The notes under the pieces are model-generated. The model was not told the DNA's origin, ran no database searches, and saw only the letters and a program-made list of their open reading frames with translations. DNA of 64,000 nucleotides from Myxococcus qinghaiensis (GTDB taxonomy: Bacteria > Myxococcota > Myxococcia > Myxococcales > Myxococcaceae), in contig NZ_JAKCFA010000042.1 in the NCBI RefSeq assembly GCF_024198215.1, forward strand, positions 1 to 64,000. Direction: 5' to 3'. How positions within the stretch are numbered: position 1 is the first letter of the stretch; each line of letters begins with the position of its first letter. A program made the translations under genes and the position numbers. Positions 16,880-25,582 of the stretch are shown here, one piece after another.

Positions 16880-18328
16880 ATGAAGACGCCGTGGCGCGGA
16901 TGGCTGCTGCTCGTGGCCTCGCTCATCGCGGGAGGCGCGGCGGCTCAGGACGCGCACTACTGGACACGGCAGTTCGGCAACCGGGCGTGGCTGCTCGGGG
17001 GCGCGCTGCTGGGCGACCCCGCGGACATCAGCGCCGTCTACTACAACCCCGGAGCGCTGGTGCTGGTGGGCTCGCTGGAGCTGGAGCTGACGGGAAGCGT
17101 CTTCGAGTACTCGCGCCTGTCGCTGGTCAACGGCCTGGGGCCCGGCAAGGACCTGAAGACCTCGCGCTTCGACGCGCTGCCCGCCTTCATCGCGGGCCCG
17201 CTGCGCTTCAAGGGGCTGGGCCGCGCGCGCATGGGCTACGCGCTCCTCACGCGGCAGGGCTTCGAGACGCTGCTGACCCGGCGCGAGGACTTCTCCGGCA
17301 CCGACCTCGTGGGAGTCCCGGGCCTCTCACGACTCTCCTCCGACGTGCGGCTGGAGCACGGCGTGAAGGAGCTGTGGGCCGGCATGAGCTGGGCGTATCC
17401 GCTGAGCAAGTCGCTGGGCGTGGGCATCACCCCGTTCCTCGCGGGCCGGCAGCAGCACGCGGACTTCCTGGCCATCTCCCAGGGGGAGGGCGCGGACGGG
17501 CGCGAGCTGCTCGCGACGGTGAGCCGCACCTATCGGCTCCAGCACCTGAGGCTGCTGGCGAAGGTCGGCGTGAGCTACCAGGAGGAGCGGTGGGCCATGG
17601 GCCTGACGGTGACGACGCCCAGCGTGGGCCTCTACGGCAAGGGGGAGGTCGGCCTGGAGCGCGCGCTGAGTCAGCAGGGCTTCCCATTGGAGGGCCCCTC
17701 GCGGGTCTCCGACTTCCAACCGAGCACGCCCGCGCGTTTTCGCAGTCCCTTGTCCGTGGGGCTCGGCGGCAGTCGGGTGTTCGGCGGCACCACGCTGCAC
17801 GCGGCGGTGGAGGTCTTCGCGCGCGTGCCGGTGTTCCGCATCCTCGACAGCGACCCCATCCCCGTGGAGGGCCCGGAGCGCGTGCTGAGCAGCGACGTCT
17901 TCTATGGCTTGGAGCCGGTGGTCAACGCGGCGCTGGGCGCGGAGCACCGCGTGGGCGACAAGCTGCGCGTCTACCTGAGCGTCCACACGGACTTCAGCGC
18001 CGCCATCAACCTGCCCAACACCAGCACGCTGCTGGCGACGGGTGACCTGTACCACGTGGCCACCGGCGTCTACTTCCCCGTGCGGCACTCACGCGTCACC
18101 GTGGGCACGGACCTGGCGTGGGGCCGTCAGTCGACGCAGCGCTTCTCCGACCTGCTCGCTCAGACGGGCCTGCCCCCTCCGAGCGAGTCGCAGGCGGTCC
18201 ACGTCTTCCACGCCACGCTCGTCGTCGGCCTCACCCTGGGGCTGGGAGGCGGCGAGCGGGAGGAGGACGAGGCGCGCCCCAAGTCGGACCTGGAGGTGCC
18301 CCTCGTGGACGAGGACGGTGCGCGGTAG
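16880..18328 (+). CDS. FadL-like outer membrane beta-barrel protein
   Basis: The start at MKTPWRGW (ATG 16880) gives a signal peptide (WLLLVASLIAGGAAAQD); the frame itself is open from 16754. The 482-residue mature protein has the pattern of OmpP1/FadL transporters: an early DISAVYYNPGALVLV (compare NPA motifs), alternating beta-strands throughout, SVGLYGKGEV, and a final FHATLVVGLTLGLGGG strand. After it comes a short acidic tail. It probably sits in the outer membrane and lets hydrophobic compounds pass; substrate unknown. It converges on the next gene with five bases between stops. Confidence 0.7.
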   Translation: MKTPWRGWLLLVASLIAGGAAAQDAHYWTRQFGNRAWLLGGALLGDPADISAVYYNPGALVLVGSLELELTGSVFEYSRLSLVNGLGPGKDLKTSRFDALPAFIAGPLRFKGLGRARMGYALLTRQGFETLLTRREDFSGTDLVGVPGLSRLSSDVRLEHGVKELWAGMSWAYPLSKSLGVGITPFLAGRQQHADFLAISQGEGADGRELLATVSRTYRLQHLRLLAKVGVSYQEERWAMGLTVTTPSVGLYGKGEVGLERALSQQGFPLEGPSRVSDFQPSTPARFRSPLSVGLGGSRVFGGTTLHAAVEVFARVPVFRILDSDPIPVEGPERVLSSDVFYGLEPVVNAALGAEHRVGDKLRVYLSVHTDFSAAINLPNTSTLLATGDLYHVATGVYFPVRHSRVTVGTDLAWGRQSTQRFSDLLAQTGLPPPSESQAVHVFHATLVVGLTLGLGGGEREEDEARPKSDLEVPLVDEDGAR

Positions 18329-18333
18329 CGCAG

Positions 18334-20874
18334 TCAGAAGCTCAGCGTGCCGAGCAGCTCGAAGGTGTTGCGGTAGACGTGCACGGGCTCGCTGACCGCG
18401 CCTTCGAGCGAGCCGGGCGCGGTGAGGTCCCGGATGCCCAGCTCGTGGCGGGACAGCACGTAGCCGGCGCGAAGCCCGCCGTCGAGGCCGCGCAGCCCGG
18501 GGAAGAAGCCCTTCACGAGGATGACATCCAGTCCCGCGCCCAGGTGCAGCGTGTTGGGCCACAGGTTGCGGAAGAAGCCGGGCAGGCGAATCCAGTATGA
18601 GTTGGGGTTGGCCATCCCCACGCCGTTGATGTTGCCTTCCTCCAGCCGGTACCACGTCAGCCCGTAGCCGACCTTGACGTACGGCTGGAAGCCGCCGGGC
18701 AGGATGTTGTAGCGGATGCTGCCCGCGTACTCCCACAGGTTCAGCTTCGCGCGGAGCCGGAAGAGGCTGTCCTCGCCCGCCAGCGGCACGTCGATGCCCA
18801 GGTCGCTGCGCGAGTGGAGCAGCGTGTTCTCCGACGTGAAGCGGTTGCCCAGATAGAAGCTCACCTTCAGCGTGGGGGAGATGGCCGTGTCCACCACCGG
18901 CTGGATGAACCGGGACGGCTGCTCGCTGAGGGTCGGGTCCAGGGCGAGCAGCTGCGGGCCCCACTCGGCGAACTGCCGGTCATTGAGCAGCAGCGCGGCG
19001 AAGTCCTTGTCGAGCAGCCCGATGCTGATGCCCGCCTCCACGCTCACGCGTCGTCGGGGCAGCTCCTTCTGGGGCGTGTAGACGGGCTCGTGATTCTCCA
19101 CCAGCGCGCGCACGGGCAGCCCCACCACCCGGTAGAGGAAGTCGAACGGCGGCAGGCTGATGAGGATGGCCACCGGGCCGTTGAGGAAGCCCAGGTTGTT
19201 GGAGAAGTCGTCCTGCACGTCCAGCGGGAAGAACCAGGGCAGCTCTCCGGGCGCGTAGCGGACGAAGCCCGCGTTGGGCGCGGGCCGGTTCCAGCCCTCG
19301 CTGAAGGCAGGGCCGGTGATTGACAGGTTGCCCATGTCCGAGTGCGCGACGATGCCCGCCAGGGGCGACGCGGCGGAGGGATAACCCCAGCGCAGCGGCA
19401 GGATGAGCCAGGACCACTCGCGGCGCACGTGGGGGTCTTCGATGGCCAGGTCGTAGACGCGCTCCCAGTCCGGCACCAGGTCGATGCGCTCCGCCATGTC
19501 ATAGCGGACCACGTCCTCGGGCAGGGGCCGCTTCGGGTCCGACAGGTACTCCTGGTGGTCGAAGTGCTTGGGCACCGCCTCCGTGGAGCCCGCGGGGCCC
19601 ACGCCCTTGAAGACGCCGGGCAGCGGATACGTGGCGTGGGACTCGCGCGCGTGAGGGCCGGGCGAGGCGAGCAGCTGCTCCAGTCCCTTCGAGTCCGCGC
19701 CGATGTATCCGATGGGGTGCGTGTTGATGCGCGTCTCCTTCTCGTCCGCCCAGACGTAGCTGCGCACCCGCGTCAGCAGCTTCTTCTCGCCGGGGTGGTC
19801 CTCGCCGCGCAGCTCCAGCAGCTCCTCCCAGCGCTCGCGGGGCAGGTATGCGTTGGGGTGCGCGAAGTCGAAGACCATGGAGTTGCGGTGGAAGAAGTAC
19901 TCGGTGCGCTTGAGGACCAGCGGGTCCGGGCCGTCGGCGGCCCAGCCGCCCGCGAGGATGCGCCGCACCTCGTCCTCGGTGAGCGCGCGCTCCACGGCGG
20001 ACAGCGGGGAGATGACGGCGCTCACGTGCTCCCAGTCGCCCTCGTGGTTGTTGCCTCCGGCGTTGAACGGATAGAAAAACCAGAACTGGATGAGCAGCTC
20101 GTAGCCACGCAGTCCGCGCTCCGCGTCGCGCACCTCCGCGAGGAAGGGATGCGCGTAGACCTTCTCCGTGCCCAGGTAGCGGCGGGCAATCTCGTCCGGG
20201 ATGGGGCTGGCATACGCCTCGTGCCACGAGGAGGGGTCGAAGCCCGGGAAGTCGAAGTACATCACCGTGAAGGGCGCCTGCTCGGCGGCCACCGCGTCCT
20301 GGCGCAGTCGGGGGATGGTGGGGTGGTCCGGGTGGAACTCCCGCAGCAGCGCGATGAGGCGGCAGTCGTCGCGCGCATCCCTCCCGGACTGCTCCGTCTG
20401 GAGCGCGACTTCGGGGGCGCCGTCCTCGGGGCATGGGTGGCCGAGTGAGGAGAAGTTGATGGAGTCGCTGCGCATCAACACCGAGCCGGGCTTGGCCAAA
20501 TCCCACGTGTCCATGCTCAAGAGCAGGCCTCCGGGCAGGTTCCGGAACGCCTTGTGGTCCATGGGGAAGGTGTACGTGTTCTTCACCAGGATGGGCGCGA
20601 AGCGCACCGCCAGCGCCTGCAGCACCCGGAACCGGTTGTCGTCCATGCCGTCGCGCGGCGCCTCGTCGCGATAGGACGGGTCCGTCGTGTCGCCGTAGAG
20701 CGAGAGCGCTTCGCTGGCCGTCGTCTGTCGGACGATGCGCGGGTAGGCCAGGGGCACGAAGCGGAAGTACTCCTCGCGCGTCGGGGGCTCGGATGCGCTC
20801 GCGTCGCTCGAGCCCGTCAGCAAGCCCACGAGCAGTGCAATCCGCGCGGCGTGGACCGCGATACCCTGGCGCAT
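18334..20874 (-). CDS. Exported Vps62-like protein with C-terminal beta-barrel
   Basis: This is an 846-residue protein with a signal peptide (IALLVGLLTGSSDASA). Around residues 275-300, LLIQFWFFYPFNAGGNNHEGDWEHV matches the core of Vps62-related domains (FYPFN...H.GDWEHV), known from fungi, plants and some bacteria but functionally obscure. From about residue 610 the chain becomes a series of amphipathic strands typical of an outer membrane barrel (LGNRFTSENTLLHSRSDLG, GYGLTWYRLEEG) and ends in SF. It is thus likely an outer-membrane protein with a large soluble domain. No neighbour suggests its role. Confidence 0.65.
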   Translation of the reverse strand: MRQGIAVHAARIALLVGLLTGSSDASASEPPTREEYFRFVPLAYPRIVRQTTASEALSLYGDTTDPSYRDEAPRDGMDDNRFRVLQALAVRFAPILVKNTYTFPMDHKAFRNLPGGLLLSMDTWDLAKPGSVLMRSDSINFSSLGHPCPEDGAPEVALQTEQSGRDARDDCRLIALLREFHPDHPTIPRLRQDAVAAEQAPFTVMYFDFPGFDPSSWHEAYASPIPDEIARRYLGTEKVYAHPFLAEVRDAERGLRGYELLIQFWFFYPFNAGGNNHEGDWEHVSAVISPLSAVERALTEDEVRRILAGGWAADGPDPLVLKRTEYFFHRNSMVFDFAHPNAYLPRERWEELLELRGEDHPGEKKLLTRVRSYVWADEKETRINTHPIGYIGADSKGLEQLLASPGPHARESHATYPLPGVFKGVGPAGSTEAVPKHFDHQEYLSDPKRPLPEDVVRYDMAERIDLVPDWERVYDLAIEDPHVRREWSWLILPLRWGYPSAASPLAGIVAHSDMGNLSITGPAFSEGWNRPAPNAGFVRYAPGELPWFFPLDVQDDFSNNLGFLNGPVAILISLPPFDFLYRVVGLPVRALVENHEPVYTPQKELPRRRVSVEAGISIGLLDKDFAALLLNDRQFAEWGPQLLALDPTLSEQPSRFIQPVVDTAISPTLKVSFYLGNRFTSENTLLHSRSDLGIDVPLAGEDSLFRLRAKLNLWEYAGSIRYNILPGGFQPYVKVGYGLTWYRLEEGNINGVGMANPNSYWIRLPGFFRNLWPNTLHLGAGLDVILVKGFFPGLRGLDGGLRAGYVLSRHELGIRDLTAPGSLEGAVSEPVHVYRNTFELLGTLSF

Positions 20875-21100
20875 GGTGTCCCCCCGGCACTCGCGGCGCC
20901 GTGCCTCATGGGAGGCGCTCGCGATGCGGGGAGACTAGGAGTCGTGCTCCCGCCCCCTCCCAGGGGATGTGCGGGGAGCGTCGAACACCGCACGGATGAC
21001 CGGGTGGACGGGGGAGGGACTCACCCCGGCGCACCCGGTGGTCAACAGCCGCGGCGCGTGCCCGGCCCGGTGGACCGATGGGCCCGCGTGCTTGCTCCGC

Positions 21101-22489
21101 TCAAGCAGGCAGCGGGTCCGTGGAGCCCTGCGTCGTCGCCAGAGGCGTGGACGGCGCGGTGCTGGCGGCGACGTGCGGCGCGGGGGCGATGGTCGACTCG
21201 CCCATCGTCTCGCCGTGCTGGCTCAAGTCGAGTCCCTGCTCCTCCTGCTCGCGGGTGACGCGCAGCGGGACGATGCGGTCCACCAGCTTGTAGAGCAGGT
21301 ACGAGCCGATGAAGGAGAAGGCGGACACCAGCGCCAGCGCCACCATGTGCATGAAGAACGTCTTCGTCTCGCCGTAGATGAGCCCCACGTCCTTGGCCAG
21401 CACGCCGGTGAGCACCATGCCCACCACGCCGCCCAGGCCGTGGCAGGGGAAGACGTCCAGCGTGTCGTCGATGGACGTGCGGCTCTTGAAGTGCACCGCC
21501 GCGTTGCTCACGAAGCTGGCGACCAGGCCCACCATGATGCTCTGCCCCACGGTGATGAAGCCCGCGGCCGGCGTCACCGCGACCAGGCCCACCACCGCGC
21601 CCACGCACGCGCCCATGGCGCTCGGCTTGCGATTGCGCAGCCAGTCGAAGGCAATCCAGCCCAGCATCGCCGCCGCGGACGCCGTGTTCGTGGTGGCGAA
21701 GGCCAGCGTCGCCAGCGACGAGGCGGACAGCGCCGAGCCCGCGTTGAAGCCGAACCAGCCGAACCACAGCATGCCCGTGCCCAGCATCACGAAGGGCAGG
21801 TTGGCCGGCGTGTGTGAAGCGTTCTCCAGATGGACCTGCCGACGCCCCAGCACCAGCGCGCCCGCCAGCGCCGCGAAGCCCGCGGACATGTGCACCACCG
21901 TGCCGCCCGCGAAGTCCAACACGCCCAGCTGGCGAAGGAAGCCCTGCGGGTGCCACGTCATGTGCGCCAGCGGCGCGTAGATGACCAGCGTGAAGAGCAC
22001 CATGAAGAGCACGTACGCCTTGAAGCGCACCCGCTCCGCGAAGGCGCCGGTGATGAGCGCCGGGGTGATGATGGCGAACTTGAGCTGGAACAGCGCGAAC
22101 AGCAGCAGGGGAATGGTGGGCGCCAGGTCCGGGTGCGTCTCCCCACCCACGCCGCTGAACATGAAGAACGTCCGCGGATCGCCGATGAGGCCGTGGATGC
22201 TGTCACCGAAGCAGAGGCTGAAGCCCACCACCACCCAGAGCAGGCTGATGACCGCCATGGCGATGTAGCTCTGCAGCAGCGTGGACACGACGTTCTTCAG
22301 CCGCACCATGCCGCCGTAGAAGAACGACAAGCCCGGCGTCATCAACAGCACCAGCGCCGTCGCGGTGAGGATCCACGCCGTGTCCGCTGGGTTGATGGGC
22401 CCCCCTTGCTTCACCTGCGCCGCCGGCGTCACGAACATGCCCGCCACGCCCACTCCCACCAGCAGGGCCAGTGCCAACCACTTCTTCAT
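21101..22489 (-). CDS. amt: Ammonium transporter
   Basis: The 462-residue protein has a signal-like first helix and then the eleven-helix Amt/MEP/Rh fold. Diagnostic parts are TPGLSFFYGGMVRLKN (Phe gate region), DFAGGTVVHMSAGFAAL with the first conserved pore His, and FPCHGLGGVVGMVLTG with the second. It moves ammonium or ammonia into the cell under nitrogen limitation. No glnK regulator gene lies beside it here, unlike in many bacteria. The C-terminal tail is long and ends in a Thr/Ala/Pro-rich stretch. Confidence 0.95.
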   Translation of the reverse strand: MKKWLALALLVGVGVAGMFVTPAAQVKQGGPINPADTAWILTATALVLLMTPGLSFFYGGMVRLKNVVSTLLQSYIAMAVISLLWVVVGFSLCFGDSIHGLIGDPRTFFMFSGVGGETHPDLAPTIPLLLFALFQLKFAIITPALITGAFAERVRFKAYVLFMVLFTLVIYAPLAHMTWHPQGFLRQLGVLDFAGGTVVHMSAGFAALAGALVLGRRQVHLENASHTPANLPFVMLGTGMLWFGWFGFNAGSALSASSLATLAFATTNTASAAAMLGWIAFDWLRNRKPSAMGACVGAVVGLVAVTPAAGFITVGQSIMVGLVASFVSNAAVHFKSRTSIDDTLDVFPCHGLGGVVGMVLTGVLAKDVGLIYGETKTFFMHMVALALVSAFSFIGSYLLYKLVDRIVPLRVTREQEEQGLDLSQHGETMGESTIAPAPHVAASTAPSTPLATTQGSTDPLPA

Positions 22490-22521
22490 CGCGTCACCTC
22501 AAGGAAGACCTGACGCAATGC

Positions 22522-22550
22522 AGTATGGGGTCGGTGTGGTCCAGATTCAA
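22522..22550 (-). promoter_or_regulatory. Candidate sigma-70-type promoter of amt
   Basis: On the minus strand TTGAAT (22550-22545) and CATACT (22527-22522) are separated by 17 bases, each matching four of six consensus positions. The -10 ends about 32 bases before the amt start. The surrounding stretch is unusually A/T-rich for this window. No sigma-54 element was found. Confidence 0.4.
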
Positions 22551-22639
22551 CGGCTGGAGGCTAAAATTGATGTGTCCAGAGCTAAAAATAGGAAGATTTG
22601 AGATAAAGTTGGATGAATCTGGCCTGGATGTGGGTTCGT

Positions 22640-22924
22640 CTACTTCACGATGATGCGGCCATCCTTGATGTCCAGGTCCTCTCCGCCCTTGAGGACGACG
22701 TTGCCGCCGTCTGTCTGGACGGTGCAGGGACGCGCGCCCTGGATGGTGACGGAGGCCGTCTGGCTCTTGCCGAACGAGACGGTGGTCCGCACGCCGCTGC
22801 ACACCGCCGTCCAGGTGTAGTCGCGTGAGTCGCGGTTGTAATAGCGCACGGTGACGGCGGCCCACGCTGCCGACGACGCGAGCAGGCCAGCCACGAGGGT
22901 GGCGCTCCAGAGCCTGGCTTTCAT
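22640..22924 (-). CDS. Small exported protein of unknown function
   Basis: The 94-residue product has a clear signal peptide (LWSATLVAGLLASSAAWA). The roughly 70-residue mature part is predicted all-beta with two Cys (AVCSGV, RPCTV) that could pair. Ribosome site and length suit a genuine small gene. It is on the same strand as amt but separated from it by 150 bases that contain the likely amt promoter. No family is recognised. Confidence 0.65.
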   Translation of the reverse strand: MKARLWSATLVAGLLASSAAWAAVTVRYYNRDSRDYTWTAVCSGVRTTVSFGKSQTASVTIQGARPCTVQTDGGNVVLKGGEDLDIKDGRIIVK

Positions 22925-23076
22925 GTCCCCATCCTCCCTTGAAGGAAATCGGCGCAGTCATACCCGGTGGCCCTGACGCGCGCTCGCCCTGCGACGAGGA
23001 CGTACCCGCCGGCACTGCACGCTTCATCCCCGCGTGGAGTCCTACGCGGACATACGAGTCGGCGCGTGCGCGCGGC

Positions 23077-24135
23077 TCACGCGGGAGGCGCTGGCGAGGC
23101 CTGCTCCAGCTGCTCGGGGTGGAGGTGGAACCAGCGGGCGATGAGCATCACCTCCTGGGCCTCGTGGGCGCGCAGGCCGAGCGTCTCGGGCTCCGGGCGC
23201 TCGAAGATTTCGCGGGCGCGAGCCTCCAGGGCCTCGCGCTCCTCGGGCGTGCGCGGCGCGGCTCGCTCGTCGCGCACGCTGCCCCGACGCAGCACGTAGA
23301 CGCGGTCCTCTCCGGCGTGGCCCGGCACCGTGTACACGAAGGACAGCCGCTTCATCGTCCGGCCCAGGGAGACCATCCACTCGCGGAGGTTCTTCAGGCG
23401 CTCCGCGCGGTCCCTCAGCTCCGCCGCGTACTCGAACTGGAGGCGTCGGGCGGCCAGGGCCATGCGCTCGTGCAGCAGGGTGAGGGGAACGTCGGAGGTG
23501 CCCTCCAGGAAGGCGCGGGCCTGGGCGATGCGGGCGTCGTACTCCTCATGGGTGCAGCCGCCGGCGCAGGGCGCGAGGCAGCGGGAGAGCTGGCCTCGCA
23601 TGCACAGGGGCTCCTGCTTCAGCGGGAAGAGCTGCCCCTGGTTGGCCAGGCGCATGGGCGTGTCCGCCGCGCAGTCCCGCAGCTCGAGCAAGTCATTCAC
23701 CGCGCGCACCACGTCGGAGACGGCGCCCTGTCCCTGGAAGGGGCCGTAGTAGTCGCCGCTCGCGCCGGTGACGCGCCCCACGACGTGCAGGCGGGGCACG
23801 GCCTCCTTGGTGAGGTGCAGGAAGCAGTGGCCCCTGTCTCTCTTGTGCTCCACGTTGTAGAGCGGGCGGTGGAACTTGATGAGGCGCAGCTCGCGCAGCA
23901 GCGCGGCGAACTCGCTGGGCGTGTGCTCCCACTCCACCTGATGCGCGTGGGCGATGATGTCCGCCGCCTTGTCGCCGGGCTCCGCGCGAAAGTAGGAGAG
24001 CAGCCGCGAGCGCACCCGCACGGACTTGCCCACGTAGAGCACTTCGCCCGAGGGCCCCAGCATCCGGTAGATGCCGGGCCGGTTCTCCGCATGCGCGCGG
24101 ACGTGGTCGAGGAGTGAGGCGACGCGGGAGGACAT
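23077..24135 (-). CDS. UvrC/Cho-like GIY-YIG nuclease
   Basis: The 352-residue product starts at MSSRVASLL. The N-terminal GIY-YIG domain is present: PGIYRML, VLYVGKS, a catalytic Arg in VRSRLLSYF, and YNVEHKRDRG with Asn. A Cys-rich stretch (CMRGQLSRCLAPCAGGCTHEEY) and a UVR-like helical pair (LAARRLQFEYAAELRDR) follow. It lacks the C-terminal RNase H-like and helix-hairpin-helix domains of full UvrC (about 600 residues), so it resembles the short Cho protein, which makes the 3' incision in nucleotide excision repair. A GIY-YIG subunit like that of DNA polymerase III epsilon fusions is a weaker alternative. Confidence 0.85.
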   Translation of the reverse strand: MSSRVASLLDHVRAHAENRPGIYRMLGPSGEVLYVGKSVRVRSRLLSYFRAEPGDKAADIIAHAHQVEWEHTPSEFAALLRELRLIKFHRPLYNVEHKRDRGHCFLHLTKEAVPRLHVVGRVTGASGDYYGPFQGQGAVSDVVRAVNDLLELRDCAADTPMRLANQGQLFPLKQEPLCMRGQLSRCLAPCAGGCTHEEYDARIAQARAFLEGTSDVPLTLLHERMALAARRLQFEYAAELRDRAERLKNLREWMVSLGRTMKRLSFVYTVPGHAGEDRVYVLRRGSVRDERAAPRTPEEREALEARAREIFERPEPETLGLRAHEAQEVMLIARWFHLHPEQLEQASPAPPA

Positions 24136-24338
24136 CGTGAAGCGGTGGCGCGACCCATGCGGGCCAGAGGACGGCTCACCGTACACCCGGGCGCGAGCCC
24201 GATGCGTGCGGGCCTCGCCTGGCGGCGGAGCCTGTCCGGGGAGCTGACGGGCCTGCCACGCGCCTCAACCCAGGCGGGCGAGGGAGGGCCACCTGTTGTC
24301 GGTTGATGAAGTTATGTGAAGCACCTTTTCTCGTTTGG

Positions 24339-24351
24339 TTAACGGCGTTAA
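24339..24351. promoter_or_regulatory. Perfect palindrome, candidate operator upstream of the RND efflux genes
   Basis: TTAAC-GGC-GTTAA lies 80 bases before the efflux adaptor start in the divergent gap. This 13-base inverted repeat is the right size for a TetR-family half-site pair, and a TetR gene ends this operon. Binding is inferred only. Confidence 0.4.
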
Positions 24352-24430
24352 GCCATGTGCCCATGTAATCCCACCCTCGTCCGGAGGCTGGGGGCTCCCG
24401 CCCGGACAGGGGCGGGAAGGAGTCGCCGCC

Positions 24431-25582
24431 ATGGTGCGTGTCCCGTCGTTGACCCTCTCCGCCGCGTGGGTGAGCGGCTTCCTCGTGCTCCTCGTGGGCC
24501 TGCTGTCCCTGGTGGGGTGCTCACGTCCGGCCACCGCGGCCTCCGGTCCTCCCGTCGCCCGTGAGGCGCCCGTCCAGGTGCGCTCCGCGCCCGTCGTGGC
24601 GGAGGACGTCGTGCGGCCCGTGCGCGCCAGCGGGGTGCTCGCCGCGAAGCAGGAGCTGCGGCTGTCCTTCAAGCTGGGGGGCATCGTCAGGCAGGTCGCG
24701 GTGGACGAAGGTCGGTCGGTGAAGCGGGGGCAGGTGCTGGCCGCGTTGGACCCGTCGGAGATTGGCCCGCAGGTGGCCCAGGCGCGCGAGGCGAGGGACA
24801 AGGCGTCGAGAGATTTGGAGCGCGCGAAGCAGCTCCACGAAGCCCAGGTGGCCACGCGCGCGCAGCTGCAGGACGCCACCACGGCTTTCGAGGTCGCTGA
24901 CGCCGCCTGGAGCGCCGCTGCCTTCAATCAGCGTCAGGCCACGCTCGTGGCGCCCTCCAACGGACGCATCCTCCGGCGGATGGTGGAGCCCGGCGAGGTG
25001 GTGTCCCCGGGACAGGCGCTGTTCCAGTTCGCGAGCGAGGACGGCGGCTGGGTGGTCCGCGTGGGCCTGACGGACCGCGAGGTCGTGCGCGTGCAGGAAG
25101 GTGACGCGGCGGAGGTCGAACTCGACGCCTACCCCGGCCGGACGTTCCCCGCGCGCGTCAGTGAGATTGCCAGCGCCGCCACGCCGGGCCTCGGTACGGC
25201 GGAAGTCGAGCTGGAGCTGCGCCCGCCGACGGTGCCACCAGTCCGTGTGGCTGGCGCCGACGAGCGCGGTGTCGCCGAGCTCCCGCCGCGCCTGCTGTCG
25301 GGGCTCTCCGCCAAGGCCCGCGTCCTCCCGTCCGAGCGCCAGGCGGTGCGCTTCATCCCCGTGGAGGCCCTGCTGGAGGGGGATGGTGACGTGGCCAGCG
25401 TCTTCATCATGAGTCCGGATGGACGGAGTGCTCGACGCCAGCGCGTGCGAGTGGCCTTCCTCTCCTCCGAGGACGGCCGCGCGGCCCTGTCCGAGGGGCC
25501 CGAGGTAGGTGCCCACGTCGTCACGGACGGCGTGGCCTTCCTCCGGGACGGGCAGGCGGTGGCGGTGGTGGGGGCGCGATGA
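24431..25582 (+). CDS. RND efflux periplasmic adaptor lipoprotein
   Basis: ATG 24431 has GGAAGGAG upstream and gives 383 residues; the frame is open from 24335. A lipoprotein signal ends LSLVGC. The barrel-sandwich (lipoyl-like) halves flank a short helical hairpin (ARDKASRDLERAKQLHEAQVATRAQLQDA), then the beta-barrel domain with VVRVGLTDREVVRVQEGD and a membrane-proximal domain. This is the HlyD/AcrA-type adaptor that bridges an inner-membrane RND pump and an outer-membrane channel. Its stop overlaps the pump start as ATGA. No outer-membrane factor gene is adjacent. Confidence 0.92.
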   Translation: MVRVPSLTLSAAWVSGFLVLLVGLLSLVGCSRPATAASGPPVAREAPVQVRSAPVVAEDVVRPVRASGVLAAKQELRLSFKLGGIVRQVAVDEGRSVKRGQVLAALDPSEIGPQVAQAREARDKASRDLERAKQLHEAQVATRAQLQDATTAFEVADAAWSAAAFNQRQATLVAPSNGRILRRMVEPGEVVSPGQALFQFASEDGGWVVRVGLTDREVVRVQEGDAAEVELDAYPGRTFPARVSEIASAATPGLGTAEVELELRPPTVPPVRVAGADERGVAELPPRLLSGLSAKARVLPSERQAVRFIPVEALLEGDGDVASVFIMSPDGRSARRQRVRVAFLSSEDGRAALSEGPEVGAHVVTDGVAFLRDGQAVAVVGAR

